DNA of 32,442 bases from Candidatus Alcium sp. F082 (GTDB lineage Bacteria > Bacteroidota > Bacteroidia > Bacteroidales > F082): positions 1 through 32,442 of the forward strand of contig LPNG01000001.1 of NCBI GenBank assembly GCA_001543395.1, in the 5' to 3' direction. A program made the translations under genes and the position numbers. Every line of letters starts with the position of its first letter. Position 1 is the first letter of the stretch. Of the stretch, positions 7,725-17,204 are shown piece after piece. The notes below the pieces were generated by a model. The model was not told where the DNA came from, ran no database searches, and was given only the letters and a program-made list of their open reading frames with translations.

Positions 7725-10712
7725 CTATTCTATCACCAATTCATCACAGAAGATCCAAGCCTTCTGTCCGGCGCCCACATGGCCTTCGGGGCAGGTGCCG
7801 ATGGTCTTGGCCACCATCTTCACATAACGGGCGTTGCAACGCGGACGCACCTCCATCTCCTGGACGAAAGCACCATCGGCATCCACAGGCACATCGTTCT
7901 TCACCTTACCCACGCTACGGAAGTTGCGGCCGTCGTCGCTAACGAAGTATTCCACCTCGGTGGGCATCCAGATCCAAGAGTAGATCTCCTGCAGGAAGCT
8001 ACCCGCCAAGCGATTGAGGCGTTTCGAAACGCCCAAGTCGACGGTGGCGATGAGGTCGACGCCATAGTAGCCTTGCCACGAGCCCGTGCGGAAGTTCTCG
8101 CCGCCGCGCTGGTGGTCGATCAAAGCTTTCAGGCCTCCAGCCTCGTATTGCTCGTTGTATTTGTTCTCCAGCTTCACGCTATGACGCGCGTCGATCAGAT
8201 AATAGTGTGCGTCGATGGGCAGACTCCAGCGACCGTCCTGTAGGGCAGCGGCACGTATGTCGGTGGCCTCCTTCAGGCAGATGGGCTTCTCGTAGAGCAA
8301 AGCCGAATCGGAAGGCTCGGTGCCGTCCAAGGTATAGTAGATCTTCACGCCTTCGACAGGATGGCTCATGCTGACCATGATGCTATCGAAGAAGGTGTCG
8401 GAGTTGGCATTGACAGTGGGCACGATGACGATTTGTTCGCTGGGGATGCGCATCACGGGGCAGTTCTCGGGTTGCGTGGCCCAAGGCGAGTTGTTCTTGT
8501 CGGTCATGGTGAACTCGAGCGTGCCGCCGTTAAATACCTCCTCGAAGGTGACATAGCTACGCTCCAAGGGCTTGCCGTTCAGCTTGACGGACTTCACGTA
8601 ACAGTTCTTGTTGCTCAAGCCTTTGGCGACGACTTCAAACTGCTTGCCGTTCTCAAAGGTCAGGCGAGTGCGCTCGAAACGCGGCAGACCCAGCACATAA
8701 TAGCCCGAGGCGGGCGTGGCGGGATAGAAGCCCATGGCGGAGAGCACACCCCAAGCCGACATCTGGCCGCAGTCCTCGTTGCCAGCATAGCCGTCACGAC
8801 GGTCGGTGTAGAAGTCGTCCATCACCTTCTTCACATAGTATTGCGTCTTGGTGGGCTTGCCGACGAAGTTGTACATATACACGGTGTTGTGGCTCGGCTC
8901 GTTGCCGTGGGCATATTGCCCGATGAGTCCCGTGATGTCAGGCTGTTCGCGACCCGTCAGGTTGGAGGGGGCGTTAAACAAGCCATCGAGTTTGGCCTCG
9001 TAGCCGTTCCAGCCGCCCATGAGGTCGACATGGCCATTCACGTCCTGCGGCACAAAGAAACCGTATTGGTAGGAGTTGGCCTCGGTCAGCGTGAAGTTGA
9101 CCTGTGCGGGGTCGAAGGGACGCATCCAGCCACCATTGCGACGACCTTGGAAGAACTGGTTCTCGGGGTTGTAGATGTTCTTATAGCTCTGTGCGCGGGC
9201 ATAAAACTCCTTGGCGATGTCGGTCTTGCCCAAGGCCTCGGCCAGACGGGCAACACACCAGTCGTCGTAGGCATATTCGAGGGTTTTTGACGTGGCCTCA
9301 CCTTCAACTTCGATCGGGATGTAGCCATATTTCATATAAGCGCCCATGCCACGGAAGTCGTCCTTCGAGCTTGCCACCATAGCCTCGAGAGCCTTTTCGG
9401 CATCAAAGTCACGGATGCCAGTGAAATAGGCATCGGCGATGACGGGGATGGCATGGTTGCCAATCATGCAGTAGGTCTCGTTGGCGGCCAGCTCCCAGAT
9501 AGGCAGCATGTGGTGCGGGTTGGTTTCGTACTTATTAATAAAGGTGTTGATGAAGTCGAGGGTGCGTTCGCGTTGCATGAGGCTAAAGAGCGGATGCAGG
9601 CTGCGGAAGGTGTCCCACAAAGAGAACACAGTGTAGACGGGTCTTTCGGACTTATAGACCTGCAGGTCATGGGCACGATAGCGGCCATCGACATCGCTGA
9701 AGAGATTAGGTGCCACCATGCAGTGGTAAAGTGCCGTGTAGAATACCGTCTTGTTCGACTCGTTGGGGTCGCTCACCTCGTAGCGTTTCATCTCGGCGTT
9801 CCATTTGTCGTAAGCTTTTTGCTTTAGAGCATCGAAATCGAAGTCGTTTTCGGCGAGTTCGGCCTTCAGGTTGTTCTTGGCGCCTTCCACGTCGACGGCG
9901 GAGAGGGCGATGCGCATGACGAGGGGCTCGTCAGTGCCGCCGAAATCAAAACAGGCTTTGACATAATCGCCTTTCACCTGATCCACCTTTGTGCTGTCGG
10001 CATTCACGACCAACGAGTCGGGCATATTAATAAAGGTATGGTCTTTCAACGGCTTGGAAAACTCGGCATAGAAATAGAGGTATTGCTCTCTGGCCCAGTC
10101 TCTTGTGCGACGGAAGCCACTGATGGCGTTCGGGCCTTCCATCTTCAGGTTGGCCTCATAAACGAACTCGTCGTTGACGCCTTCCACCATGTCGAGCAGA
10201 AGACGTGCATCAGCGCCTTGAGGGAAGGTGCAGCGCATCATGCCGACGCGGTCGCCCGTGGTGAGTTCCACTTTGGTATTGTAGTCGTCCAAGAGCACGG
10301 CATAATAGCCTGCCTTGGCGTCTTCGTTCTCATGCTGGAACGCCGAGCGGTAGCCCGTCGAAGTATTGTCTTCCTCGCCTTTGTCGAACTTCACCTCGCC
10401 CGTAAACGGCATAAACCTAAAATCGCCGTAGTCGGAGCAGCCGGTGCCGCTGAGGTGGGTGGTGCTGAAGCCGAGGATGGTGTTGTCGGAGGTGTGGTAG
10501 CCCGAACAGCCGTCCCAGTCGTTCATGCGGGTGTCGGGGCTGAACTGCACCATGCCGAAGGGCACGGTGGCACCCGGGAAGGTGTGGCCGTGGCCACCTG
10601 TCCCGATGAAGGGATCGACGTAATTGGCCGGGTCAGTGACATAGTCAGCCTTGGGCTGAGTGGAGCAAGCCGCAAGGGCGAGCAGCATCAAAGGTAATAG
10701 AAGCTTTTTCAT
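7725..10712 (-). CDS. GH92 alpha-mannosidase lipoprotein (995 aa)
   Basis: Exo-acting alpha-mannosidase of family GH92, calcium-dependent and inverting, which trims alpha-linked mannose from N-glycans or mannans. A lipobox LALAAC puts Cys16 at the mature N-terminus. The residues after it (STQPKAD) lack the acidic surface-export signal, so a periplasmic side is possible. The family start VDPFIGTGGHGHTFPGATVPFG is at about 32-53. Active-site regions are HGNEPSHN (602-609), the TEANSYQYGFF segment with Glu544 as likely acid, and GNEDCGQMSAW (644-654). Two extra modules follow: a chitobiase-C-like segment (about 755-845, YYTLDGTEPS) and an F5/8-type discoidin-like domain (about 850-995), probably for carbohydrate binding. 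No SusC/SusD pair is present, so this is not a visible utilization locus. No T9SS tail. Confidence 0.94.
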   Translation of the reverse strand: MKKLLLPLMLLALAACSTQPKADYVTDPANYVDPFIGTGGHGHTFPGATVPFGMVQFSPDTRMNDWDGCSGYHTSDNTILGFSTTHLSGTGCSDYGDFRFMPFTGEVKFDKGEEDNTSTGYRSAFQHENEDAKAGYYAVLLDDYNTKVELTTGDRVGMMRCTFPQGADARLLLDMVEGVNDEFVYEANLKMEGPNAISGFRRTRDWAREQYLYFYAEFSKPLKDHTFINMPDSLVVNADSTKVDQVKGDYVKACFDFGGTDEPLVMRIALSAVDVEGAKNNLKAELAENDFDFDALKQKAYDKWNAEMKRYEVSDPNESNKTVFYTALYHCMVAPNLFSDVDGRYRAHDLQVYKSERPVYTVFSLWDTFRSLHPLFSLMQRERTLDFINTFINKYETNPHHMLPIWELAANETYCMIGNHAIPVIADAYFTGIRDFDAEKALEAMVASSKDDFRGMGAYMKYGYIPIEVEGEATSKTLEYAYDDWCVARLAEALGKTDIAKEFYARAQSYKNIYNPENQFFQGRRNGGWMRPFDPAQVNFTLTEANSYQYGFFVPQDVNGHVDLMGGWNGYEAKLDGLFNAPSNLTGREQPDITGLIGQYAHGNEPSHNTVYMYNFVGKPTKTQYYVKKVMDDFYTDRRDGYAGNEDCGQMSAWGVLSAMGFYPATPASGYYVLGLPRFERTRLTFENGKQFEVVAKGLSNKNCYVKSVKLNGKPLERSYVTFEEVFNGGTLEFTMTDKNNSPWATQPENCPVMRIPSEQIVIVPTVNANSDTFFDSIMVSMSHPVEGVKIYYTLDGTEPSDSALLYEKPICLKEATDIRAAALQDGRWSLPIDAHYYLIDARHSVKLENKYNEQYEAGGLKALIDHQRGGENFRTGSWQGYYGVDLIATVDLGVSKRLNRLAGSFLQEIYSWIWMPTEVEYFVSDDGRNFRSVGKVKNDVPVDADGAFVQEMEVRPRCNARYVKMVAKTIGTCPEGHVGAGQKAWIFCDELVIE

Positions 10713-10871
10713 AGGTTAGCGTATTTGAGGGTGTAAAGATATAACAATTATCGGTTCAAACAGACAAAAAAATAACAAAATGAGATTCCGATTCTCTTGG
10801 CACAGCTTTTGCATACAACTCCATTTGTACAAAAAATTGCCATTTTATGGCATAGTTTTTCTCAAAATGTT

Positions 10872-10879
10872 TATATTTG
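10872..10879 (+). promoter_or_regulatory. Putative -7 promoter element of the first propeller gene
   Basis: TATATTTG lies 52 bases before the ATG at 10932. No clean TTTG is seen at -33. The rest of the spacer (10713-10931), which separates the divergent GH92 and propeller genes, is AT-rich and holds nothing else I recognise. Confidence 0.6.
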
Positions 10880-10931
10880 CAGCCCAAATTTTGAACATTA
10901 TTATTCATTAACTAATTAAAAACAAACCATC

Positions 10932-12968
10932 ATGAAGAAAGTTCTATTCATGTCACTTGCAATGGCCGTCGCCATGACCGGCTTTGCACAGAAACCCGTC
11001 GCTAAGAAAAGCGACCTGGCTAAACAGCCTGTAAAGATGAGCCCTCGCGTACTGCGTGGCAACGAAGCCCCTGTCATGAACTTCGGTCAACAAGAAGTCA
11101 TCACCAAGGCAGCTCAACACAATTCGTCAAGAGGTTTTGATGAGTACCAAATCATGACCACTTACTACGACCTCCAATCCAACAGCGCATTAGGCAACCG
11201 TATCGCCACTTGGGACGACGGCAGTGCTGCTTTTGTTATGACTTGGGACAACACAAACACAACCTCTTACGGCAACCGTGGAACTGGCTACAACTACTTC
11301 GACGGCGAAAGCTTTGGCGATGAACCCGAGATGCGTATCGAAGACGCCTACGCTGGCTGGCCGAGCATTACTGCCGCTGGCGAAGGCGAAATCCTAGCCT
11401 CGCACTATGGCAGCAAGGTTCACCTCTTCAAGAGAGACGTGAAAGGCCAAGGCGAATGGACCAATATCTATGACACTCCTATTAACACCACCTGGCCGAG
11501 AGTCGCCACCACCCACAATGGCCAATATGTTCACGTGGTGAGCTGTGAGCAAAGCAGCAGCAACAATTTGCAAAACTTCGCCTACTACTATCGTTCGACC
11601 GATGGCGGCCAAACCTTCAGCGAGCCCGCCTATCCTCCGCTGGTGGACGTCGAAGGCGAATACAACTACGCCATCAGTGCTGACGACTATGTGATGGCCA
11701 CCAATGGCGACAACATTGCCATCCTCTATGCCGCCAACACCTACGACTTGTTCTACATCATCTCGCACGACAACGGCGACACCTGGGAGAAACAAACCAT
11801 CTGGAACTACCCTTACGGCCACGCTGTTGACTGGACGAACGGCACCTACTTTGTAGAGACCGACTCCATCTGGGCTCCCGATGGCTCAAGCAGCATCGCC
11901 ATCGACGACTACGGCACCGTTCACGTCGCCTTCGGCCTGACCCGTTGGGTACCCAGTGAAGACCACGACGGTTCCTACACCTACTTCCCTTACACCGACG
12001 GTCTTGTCTACTGGAACTCCAACTACACCAACGAACAAGGCACGCACGAAATCCTAAACTACGGCGAATGGAGTGGAGACGTCAACTTCCCCGAAATGGC
12101 TTTTAACGGTACTAACGGCATCAGCAACACACTGAACGCTGAACGTATATGGGCCATGGCCGGCGAAGACAACTACAGGAACCTCTACGTCATCAGCGCC
12201 CCCGATGAGAACGGCGACGGCACTGTGGACTTCACCGACGCTTGGGACAACACCAACTATCACTATCGCACTCACTGCCAGACCACCATGCCTGGTATCT
12301 CCGTCGATGAGAATGGCGACTTGATCATTGTTTACTCCACGCTCTCCGAATTGAGAGTCAACACTGAGGCAGGACATCATTTCAGAAGTGCTTATGTCTC
12401 CGCCAGAGACCACAACGGAACTTGGTTTGAGAACTGCTACAACCTCAGCTCCGACTTTATGCACGAATTGAGCGAGGTTTATCCTACCACTTCCGCCCCG
12501 AGAGGTATGAACGGCTCCTTCTGGGTCATGTATTCAGAAGACCAAAACATTGGTCTGTATCTTGACTACACTGCTCCCGGTGGCTCTAGCACCCCGAACA
12601 ACAACAACATGGGTGTCCTTACTGAGAACTACATCTTTGCCGTGAAAATCACTCCTTCACCCGAGGATCCCGGTATGGAAACTTGGAGCGTCGAAGAAAA
12701 CGAAGCCGTCAACCCGATGACCACCACCCGCGTGTATCCTAACCCTGCCACCGACGTCCTGAACATCGAAGTGAACGCCTCGCAGGCTTCCGAGATGAGC
12801 ATCAACGTCTACAACATCATGGGTCAGAACGTGATGAGCAAGAACGTGAACATCAACACCGGCATGAACACCCGCAGCATCAGCACCAGCGAGCTGAACA
12901 GCGGCATCTACTTCGTGACCGTCAAGGCCAACGGCTTTGAGAACACCATGAAGTTCATCGTGAAGTAA
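10932..12968 (+). CDS. Asp-box (sialidase-like) propeller protein with T9SS tail, 1 of 3
   Basis: Secreted 678-residue protein of unknown function. A signal peptide ends at about FAQ (20). Two Asp-box motifs, STDGGQTF (223-229 region) and SHDNGDTW (278-285), mark a beta-propeller of the sialidase/BNR type. I do not see the FRIP arginine motif of true sialidases, so enzymatic sialidase activity should not be assumed. The stretch SDFMHELSEVYP (507-518) aligns with SEFVYPQ/SECVYPQ stretches in the next two genes, showing common ancestry. The C-terminus from VYPNPATDVLNIEV (601 on) to MKFIVK is a T9SS type A sorting domain. It is more distant from the other two than they are from each other. Confidence 0.8.
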   Translation: MKKVLFMSLAMAVAMTGFAQKPVAKKSDLAKQPVKMSPRVLRGNEAPVMNFGQQEVITKAAQHNSSRGFDEYQIMTTYYDLQSNSALGNRIATWDDGSAAFVMTWDNTNTTSYGNRGTGYNYFDGESFGDEPEMRIEDAYAGWPSITAAGEGEILASHYGSKVHLFKRDVKGQGEWTNIYDTPINTTWPRVATTHNGQYVHVVSCEQSSSNNLQNFAYYYRSTDGGQTFSEPAYPPLVDVEGEYNYAISADDYVMATNGDNIAILYAANTYDLFYIISHDNGDTWEKQTIWNYPYGHAVDWTNGTYFVETDSIWAPDGSSSIAIDDYGTVHVAFGLTRWVPSEDHDGSYTYFPYTDGLVYWNSNYTNEQGTHEILNYGEWSGDVNFPEMAFNGTNGISNTLNAERIWAMAGEDNYRNLYVISAPDENGDGTVDFTDAWDNTNYHYRTHCQTTMPGISVDENGDLIIVYSTLSELRVNTEAGHHFRSAYVSARDHNGTWFENCYNLSSDFMHELSEVYPTTSAPRGMNGSFWVMYSEDQNIGLYLDYTAPGGSSTPNNNNMGVLTENYIFAVKITPSPEDPGMETWSVEENEAVNPMTTTRVYPNPATDVLNIEVNASQASEMSINVYNIMGQNVMSKNVNINTGMNTRSISTSELNSGIYFVTVKANGFENTMKFIVK

Positions 12969-12989
12969 GTCTGACTTACATCGTTTGTC

Positions 12990-13021
12990 AAAAAAAGGAG
13001 GCTGCGGCCTCCTTTTTTTTT
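12990..13021 (+). terminator. Rho-independent terminator of the first propeller gene
   Basis: A-rich stem with GGAGGC/GCCTCC core around TGCG, followed by nine T. Very similar in core sequence to the terminators of the next two genes. Confidence 0.92.
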
Positions 13022-13030
13022 GTCAAACCA

Positions 13031-13060
13031 CTTGCGGTTTAAGAAAAAGCATTATCTTTG
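13031..13060 (+). promoter_or_regulatory. Promoter of the second propeller gene
   Basis: TATCTTTG at 13053-13060 fits TAnnTTTG, with CTTG (one mismatch from TTTG) at 13031-13034, 18 bases upstream. The region around the -7 box (GCATTATCTTTGC) is conserved before the third propeller gene. Confidence 0.6.
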
Positions 13061-13124
13061 CCCTCAAATTGCCAAAATAGCAAACACAAACAAAAAACTC
13101 AATTATTAATCAAACACATTCAAA

Positions 13125-15050
13125 ATGAAAAAGTTATTTACTTTAGCTTTAGTCTTGTTGGTGGCCAACCTGGGCTACTCACAAGTGAGACAAGTGTCGT
13201 CAAGCGACGCTAAGAACAAAGTTGCCACCATGCAAGTGAGCAAAGGCATGGAAAGCTTCGAGAACGTGCAAATCGAGCCTAACATGATGCGCACCGACGG
13301 CGAACTCGACTGGACGACCTACGACTGGCAGTCGAACTCTGGTGCTCGCACCTGGACCATCGTTTGGCCCGACAACAAGATCAACTTCGGCTACACCATG
13401 GCTACCGATCCCTCCAGTTTCGCTGACCGTGGTACTGGCATTGGCACCTACGATTACAACAACGACGAATGGATTCCGCTGGGTGGTCGTATCGAGAACG
13501 AAAAGACCGGCTTCGGCTCCATCGCCCGCTACAAGGAAAACGGCATCGTTGTGGCAGCCCACACCGCCAGCAACATGGGTGTCTACATCGTTGAGGACAA
13601 GGACAACATGACACCTAACAGTGTCCCCGCCTCCCTTTACACCAACAATGGTTCCTACACGCACCCCGCTGTGATGACCTCCGGTGCCAACCGTGACATC
13701 ATCCACGTCGTCTGCGGTAACTTCGATGACAGCACTCTCCCCATCAAGTATTGGCGTTCAACCGACGGCCAAAGCTGGGACGAGGCCGAATTGGTCCTTC
13801 CCTTCATCGAAGAGGCTGGCGCTGACTGGGGTACCAACGATTACTATTGGATGGAGACCACCGAAGACAACTGCCTCGCCCTCGTCGTCAACAGTGCTTG
13901 GAGCGATGGTATGGTGTTATACAGCTATGACGATGGTCAGACCTGGGAAAAGAAGACCTTCTATCATCACCCTGGCGTTAATGTAGACTATGGTGAGGAT
14001 AGAGTGGCTTTCTTATATCCTCGTTGGACTTCTGCCCAGTGGGGTATCAACGGCGAACTCTGCATGGCCTATTCCTTCAACGGTACTAATAGCTATGCTG
14101 GCAACGCAAATAGCGGCTACTATCCTGGCATCGGCGGTGTCGCCTATTGGAGCGAGAACCTGCCTTACCATGGCGAGACCCAACCTCAATTTGGTGTCGA
14201 CCCGACCAACCCCATGCCTCCCGTCCCCGGCAACCCCTTCATCATGGATTCTTCCTATATCATGCAAGACATTTATGAAAGCTGGATGCTCTTCAGCGAG
14301 CAGACACACGACATTTGGCCTGAATATATGGGCTACCTTGCCCCGTTGGACGATGATGGCAACCCGGAAGGTCCCTTGTACGACGACGTCACTGGCTGGA
14401 ACATTGAAGACTTGACCAAGCATGGCCCTTACAATAGTGGCTCTGTTGACTTCCCCGTCCTTTGCCTATTGCCTGACTGCGGTGGCTACGACATGGTTGC
14501 CGTTTGGAGTGGCATGGATGAGAACCACATGGATGCTAACACTGGCAATTTCTTCTACAAACTCTTCGCCAGCTATTCGGGCGATGGTGGCCGCACTTGG
14601 GCCCATCAAATCCAGCTGACCAACGACTTCATGTATGACCTCTCTGAATGCGTCTATCCTCAAGCCGCTGTGATCGGAACGACCCTCGTGATTGCCGTTC
14701 AGATGGACGGTGCTCCTGGCACCTTCGTCCAAAGCGACGATACTGAAGCTGGCGACAACTACTACCAAGGCCTGACCTTCGAACTGAACGACCTCTTCCC
14801 GGATGCCGGTGTTGGCGTGCCGGAAGTGAGCCACAACACGCACATGAGCATTTATCCTAACCCTGCCACCGACCAAATCGGTGTCACCCTCAGCCAAAAT
14901 GCCGACATCACCATCTACAACATGATGGGGCAAGTCGTCATGACCACTGAAGGCCACGCTGGTGTCAACAGCATCAACATCAGCAACCTCACCGCTGGCA
15001 TCTACTTTGTCAACGCCGGTACCGAAACCCAGAAGATCGTCGTGAAGTAA
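13125..15050 (+). CDS. Asp-box propeller protein with T9SS tail, 2 of 3
   Basis: Secreted 641-residue protein, clearly a paralogue of the next gene. Signal peptide MKKLFTLALV... to YSQ (20). Asp-box-like motifs STDGQSW (212-218, one residue short) and SYDDGQTW (267-274) indicate a sialidase-like beta-propeller. Landmarks shared with the next gene are YHHPGVNVDYG (280-290), PRWTSA and VPGNPFIMDS. These are more specific than generic propeller signals and may form a binding surface. The sorting domain starts at IYPNP (576 on) and ends QKIVVK, so T9SS export and surface attachment or release are likely. No catalytic motif is recognised. A polysaccharide- or protein-binding role is possible but not shown. 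Confidence 0.8.
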   Translation: MKKLFTLALVLLVANLGYSQVRQVSSSDAKNKVATMQVSKGMESFENVQIEPNMMRTDGELDWTTYDWQSNSGARTWTIVWPDNKINFGYTMATDPSSFADRGTGIGTYDYNNDEWIPLGGRIENEKTGFGSIARYKENGIVVAAHTASNMGVYIVEDKDNMTPNSVPASLYTNNGSYTHPAVMTSGANRDIIHVVCGNFDDSTLPIKYWRSTDGQSWDEAELVLPFIEEAGADWGTNDYYWMETTEDNCLALVVNSAWSDGMVLYSYDDGQTWEKKTFYHHPGVNVDYGEDRVAFLYPRWTSAQWGINGELCMAYSFNGTNSYAGNANSGYYPGIGGVAYWSENLPYHGETQPQFGVDPTNPMPPVPGNPFIMDSSYIMQDIYESWMLFSEQTHDIWPEYMGYLAPLDDDGNPEGPLYDDVTGWNIEDLTKHGPYNSGSVDFPVLCLLPDCGGYDMVAVWSGMDENHMDANTGNFFYKLFASYSGDGGRTWAHQIQLTNDFMYDLSECVYPQAAVIGTTLVIAVQMDGAPGTFVQSDDTEAGDNYYQGLTFELNDLFPDAGVGVPEVSHNTHMSIYPNPATDQIGVTLSQNADITIYNMMGQVVMTTEGHAGVNSINISNLTAGIYFVNAGTETQKIVVK

Positions 15051-15070
15051 TTCACCCTAACTTCTAAAAC

Positions 15071-15102
15071 AAAAAAAGGAGGCAAATTTGCCTCCTTTTT
15101 TT
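15071..15102 (+). terminator. Rho-independent terminator of the second propeller gene
   Basis: A perfect 32-base palindrome: A-run, GGAGGCAAA, TTTGCCTCC, T-run. The T-run end also provides the TTTG -33 box for the next promoter. Confidence 0.92.
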
Positions 15103-15131
15103 GTTGCATTAATAAAAAAGCATTATCTTTG
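15100..15131 (+). promoter_or_regulatory. Promoter of the third propeller gene
   Basis: TTTG at 15100-15103 and TATCTTTG at 15124-15131 are 20 bases apart, a good Bacteroidota promoter. The -33 box overlaps the preceding terminator's T-run. Confidence 0.7.
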
Positions 15132-15194
15132 CTTCAAATTAATAAGCAAACAAAAACAACTAATTAACCTATTATTAATCAAAACCCGTTAAAA

Positions 15195-17156
15195 ATGAAA
15201 AAGTTATTTACCTTAGCATTGGCCCTGATGGTCGTCGTTGCCGGCTATTCACAGGCTAAGAGAGTGTCGATCAAAGATGCTCAACCGAAAGCTGCCCAAG
15301 AAATGGTGCTCACGGGCGACGAAGTGTTCCAACACGTCGGCAGCCAGCCCAACATGGCCCGCACCGAAACCGAGTTGGACTACACCTTCTACGATTGGCA
15401 GACCAACACGGCCGCCAAGAACCTGACCATGACCTTCCCCGACGGCTGCGTGGGTATGGCCTATGTCATCTCCACTGACGTTGACCACACCGACCGTGGT
15501 ACCAACATCGCCATCTATTATCCTCAAACAGATGAATGGAAGACCTCGGAAGGCAAGATCGAAAACCACAAGACGGGCTTCGGCTGCGCCGCCCGCTATG
15601 GCCAAAATGGCATCGTCGTGGTTTCGCGTAACCCAGAAACCAGTACCTGCGAAGTCTACATCATCGAAGACAAGGACAACCTGCCTCACGGTGATTTGGC
15701 TCCTGCCTTCATTATGGAAGCTGGACACAACCCGCACTTCCCGGCTGTGATGTGCAACGGCCCCGAGCACAAGAACATCCACATCCTCGTGACCGGCCTC
15801 AACGAAGTGGTGAACGACCAAACCAACCCCTTCTACTACATCCGTTCGTTGGATGGCGGCCAGACCTGGAGTGACTTTATGTCCATCGAATACCTTGGCC
15901 GCGACTATGCCCCCACCTACGGCTCTGGCCAAGACGCCTACTTCATGGAGAACACCGGCGGCGACCGCCTCGACATCGTGGTGAACACCCGTCGTGGCGA
16001 CGGCGTCGTGCTGACCTCTGAAGACAATGGCGACACCTGGACCCGCACCGAGTACTATCATCACCCCGGCATCGACGTCGACTATGGTGACCCGCAAAAT
16101 GGTGGTGTCATGTACATGTATCCCCGTTGGACCTCTGCACTCTATGACAACAACGGAAAGCTTCACATCGCCTATGAATTTGGCGGTGGCAGTGGCGATG
16201 CCTCCTCAACGAGCTACTACCCACTCATCGGCGGCATCGGCTACTGGAACGAGGAAATGCCTTACCACGGAGAAGTGACTCCCCAGTATGGCTGCGACCC
16301 CAACAACCCCATGCCTATGGTGCCCGGCAACCCCTTCATCATGGACTCTGCCTATCTGCGCCAAGACATCTATTATTCATGGTGGTTATGGAGCGATGCC
16401 ACCCACGAGATGTGGCCTGAATACATTGGCTATGTTGCACCTTTGGATGAAAATGAGCAACCTTTGTTAGACCCTTATGAGGCAACTGATTTCATTGATT
16501 GGAGTTCTTTGACGACTGACAGTCACGGTCACTACAATGGTGGTACTTGCGAAATGCCTGTTTTAGTCAAAACTGCTGGCGGTGACTTGTTGGTGGCTGT
16601 TTGGATTGCCATGGACCATCATTATTTGGGTGGAAATGGTGGCAACCAGTACTTCTTTAAGCTCTTCACCCGCGCCTCATTGGACAATGGCTTGAGCTGG
16701 ACACCTATGCAACAGATCACTGCCGATTTCATGTATCAGCTGAGTGAATTCGTTTACCCGCAAGCTGCCATCACTGGCAACACCCTTGTGATTGCATGCC
16801 AATCAGACGGTGAACCCGACTCCTACCTCATCGGATCGGGCGGCGACGTTATCGCTGACGACAACTTCTACCAAGCCTTCACCTTCGACCTCACCGAACT
16901 CTTCCCCGAATACGACGGTGTGGAAGAACAAGTGAGCAACAACACCCTGATGAACGTTTATCCTAACCCCGCTGTTGACCAACTCAACATCACCCTCAAC
17001 CAGAATGCCGACATCACCGTCTTCAATATGGTGGGCCAAGTCGTCATGACCACTGAAGGCCACGCTGGCGTCAACAGCATCAACATCAGCAACCTCACCG
17101 CTGGTGTCTACTTCGTGAACGCCGGTTCGGCCACGACGAAGTTTGTTGTGAAATAA
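15195..17156 (+). CDS. Asp-box propeller protein with T9SS tail, 3 of 3
   Basis: Secreted 653-residue paralogue of the preceding gene. The signal peptide begins with the same MKKLFTLAL and ends YSQ. Asp boxes are SLDGGQTW (218-225) and SEDNGDTW (275-282). YYHHPGIDVDYG, PRWTSALYD and VPGNPFIMDS repeat the landmarks of the second protein. The sorting domain begins at VYPNP (588 on) and ends TKFVVK. Its central part is identical in protein to that of the preceding gene and almost identical in DNA, while the propeller parts have diverged much more, which points to gene conversion or to a recently exchanged tail. As with the others, I see no catalytic site; sialidase naming would be an over-call. 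Confidence 0.8.
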   Translation: MKKLFTLALALMVVVAGYSQAKRVSIKDAQPKAAQEMVLTGDEVFQHVGSQPNMARTETELDYTFYDWQTNTAAKNLTMTFPDGCVGMAYVISTDVDHTDRGTNIAIYYPQTDEWKTSEGKIENHKTGFGCAARYGQNGIVVVSRNPETSTCEVYIIEDKDNLPHGDLAPAFIMEAGHNPHFPAVMCNGPEHKNIHILVTGLNEVVNDQTNPFYYIRSLDGGQTWSDFMSIEYLGRDYAPTYGSGQDAYFMENTGGDRLDIVVNTRRGDGVVLTSEDNGDTWTRTEYYHHPGIDVDYGDPQNGGVMYMYPRWTSALYDNNGKLHIAYEFGGGSGDASSTSYYPLIGGIGYWNEEMPYHGEVTPQYGCDPNNPMPMVPGNPFIMDSAYLRQDIYYSWWLWSDATHEMWPEYIGYVAPLDENEQPLLDPYEATDFIDWSSLTTDSHGHYNGGTCEMPVLVKTAGGDLLVAVWIAMDHHYLGGNGGNQYFFKLFTRASLDNGLSWTPMQQITADFMYQLSEFVYPQAAITGNTLVIACQSDGEPDSYLIGSGGDVIADDNFYQAFTFDLTELFPEYDGVEEQVSNNTLMNVYPNPAVDQLNITLNQNADITVFNMVGQVVMTTEGHAGVNSINISNLTAGVYFVNAGSATTKFVVK

Positions 17157-17174
17157 GCATTGACTTAATGCAGT

Positions 17175-17204
17175 AAAAAAAGGAGCCAAATGGCTCCTTT
17201 TTTT
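17175..17204. terminator. Terminator between convergent propeller 3 and pdxA-like genes
   Basis: A 14-bp stem (AAAAAAAGGAGCCA with TGGCTCCTTTTTTT, loop AA) with T-runs on both strands, so it can serve both genes. It touches the stop codon of the pdxA-like gene. Confidence 0.9.

Noticed and set aside
8361..9290. Plus-strand open frame of 309 codons opposite GH92
   Set aside because: Shadow of the GH92 reading frame; no promoter or domain.
10932..17156. Calling the three propellers sialidases
   Set aside because: Only Asp-box repeats are present; the arginine triad and FRIP motif are not seen, and Asp boxes also occur in non-sialidase propellers.
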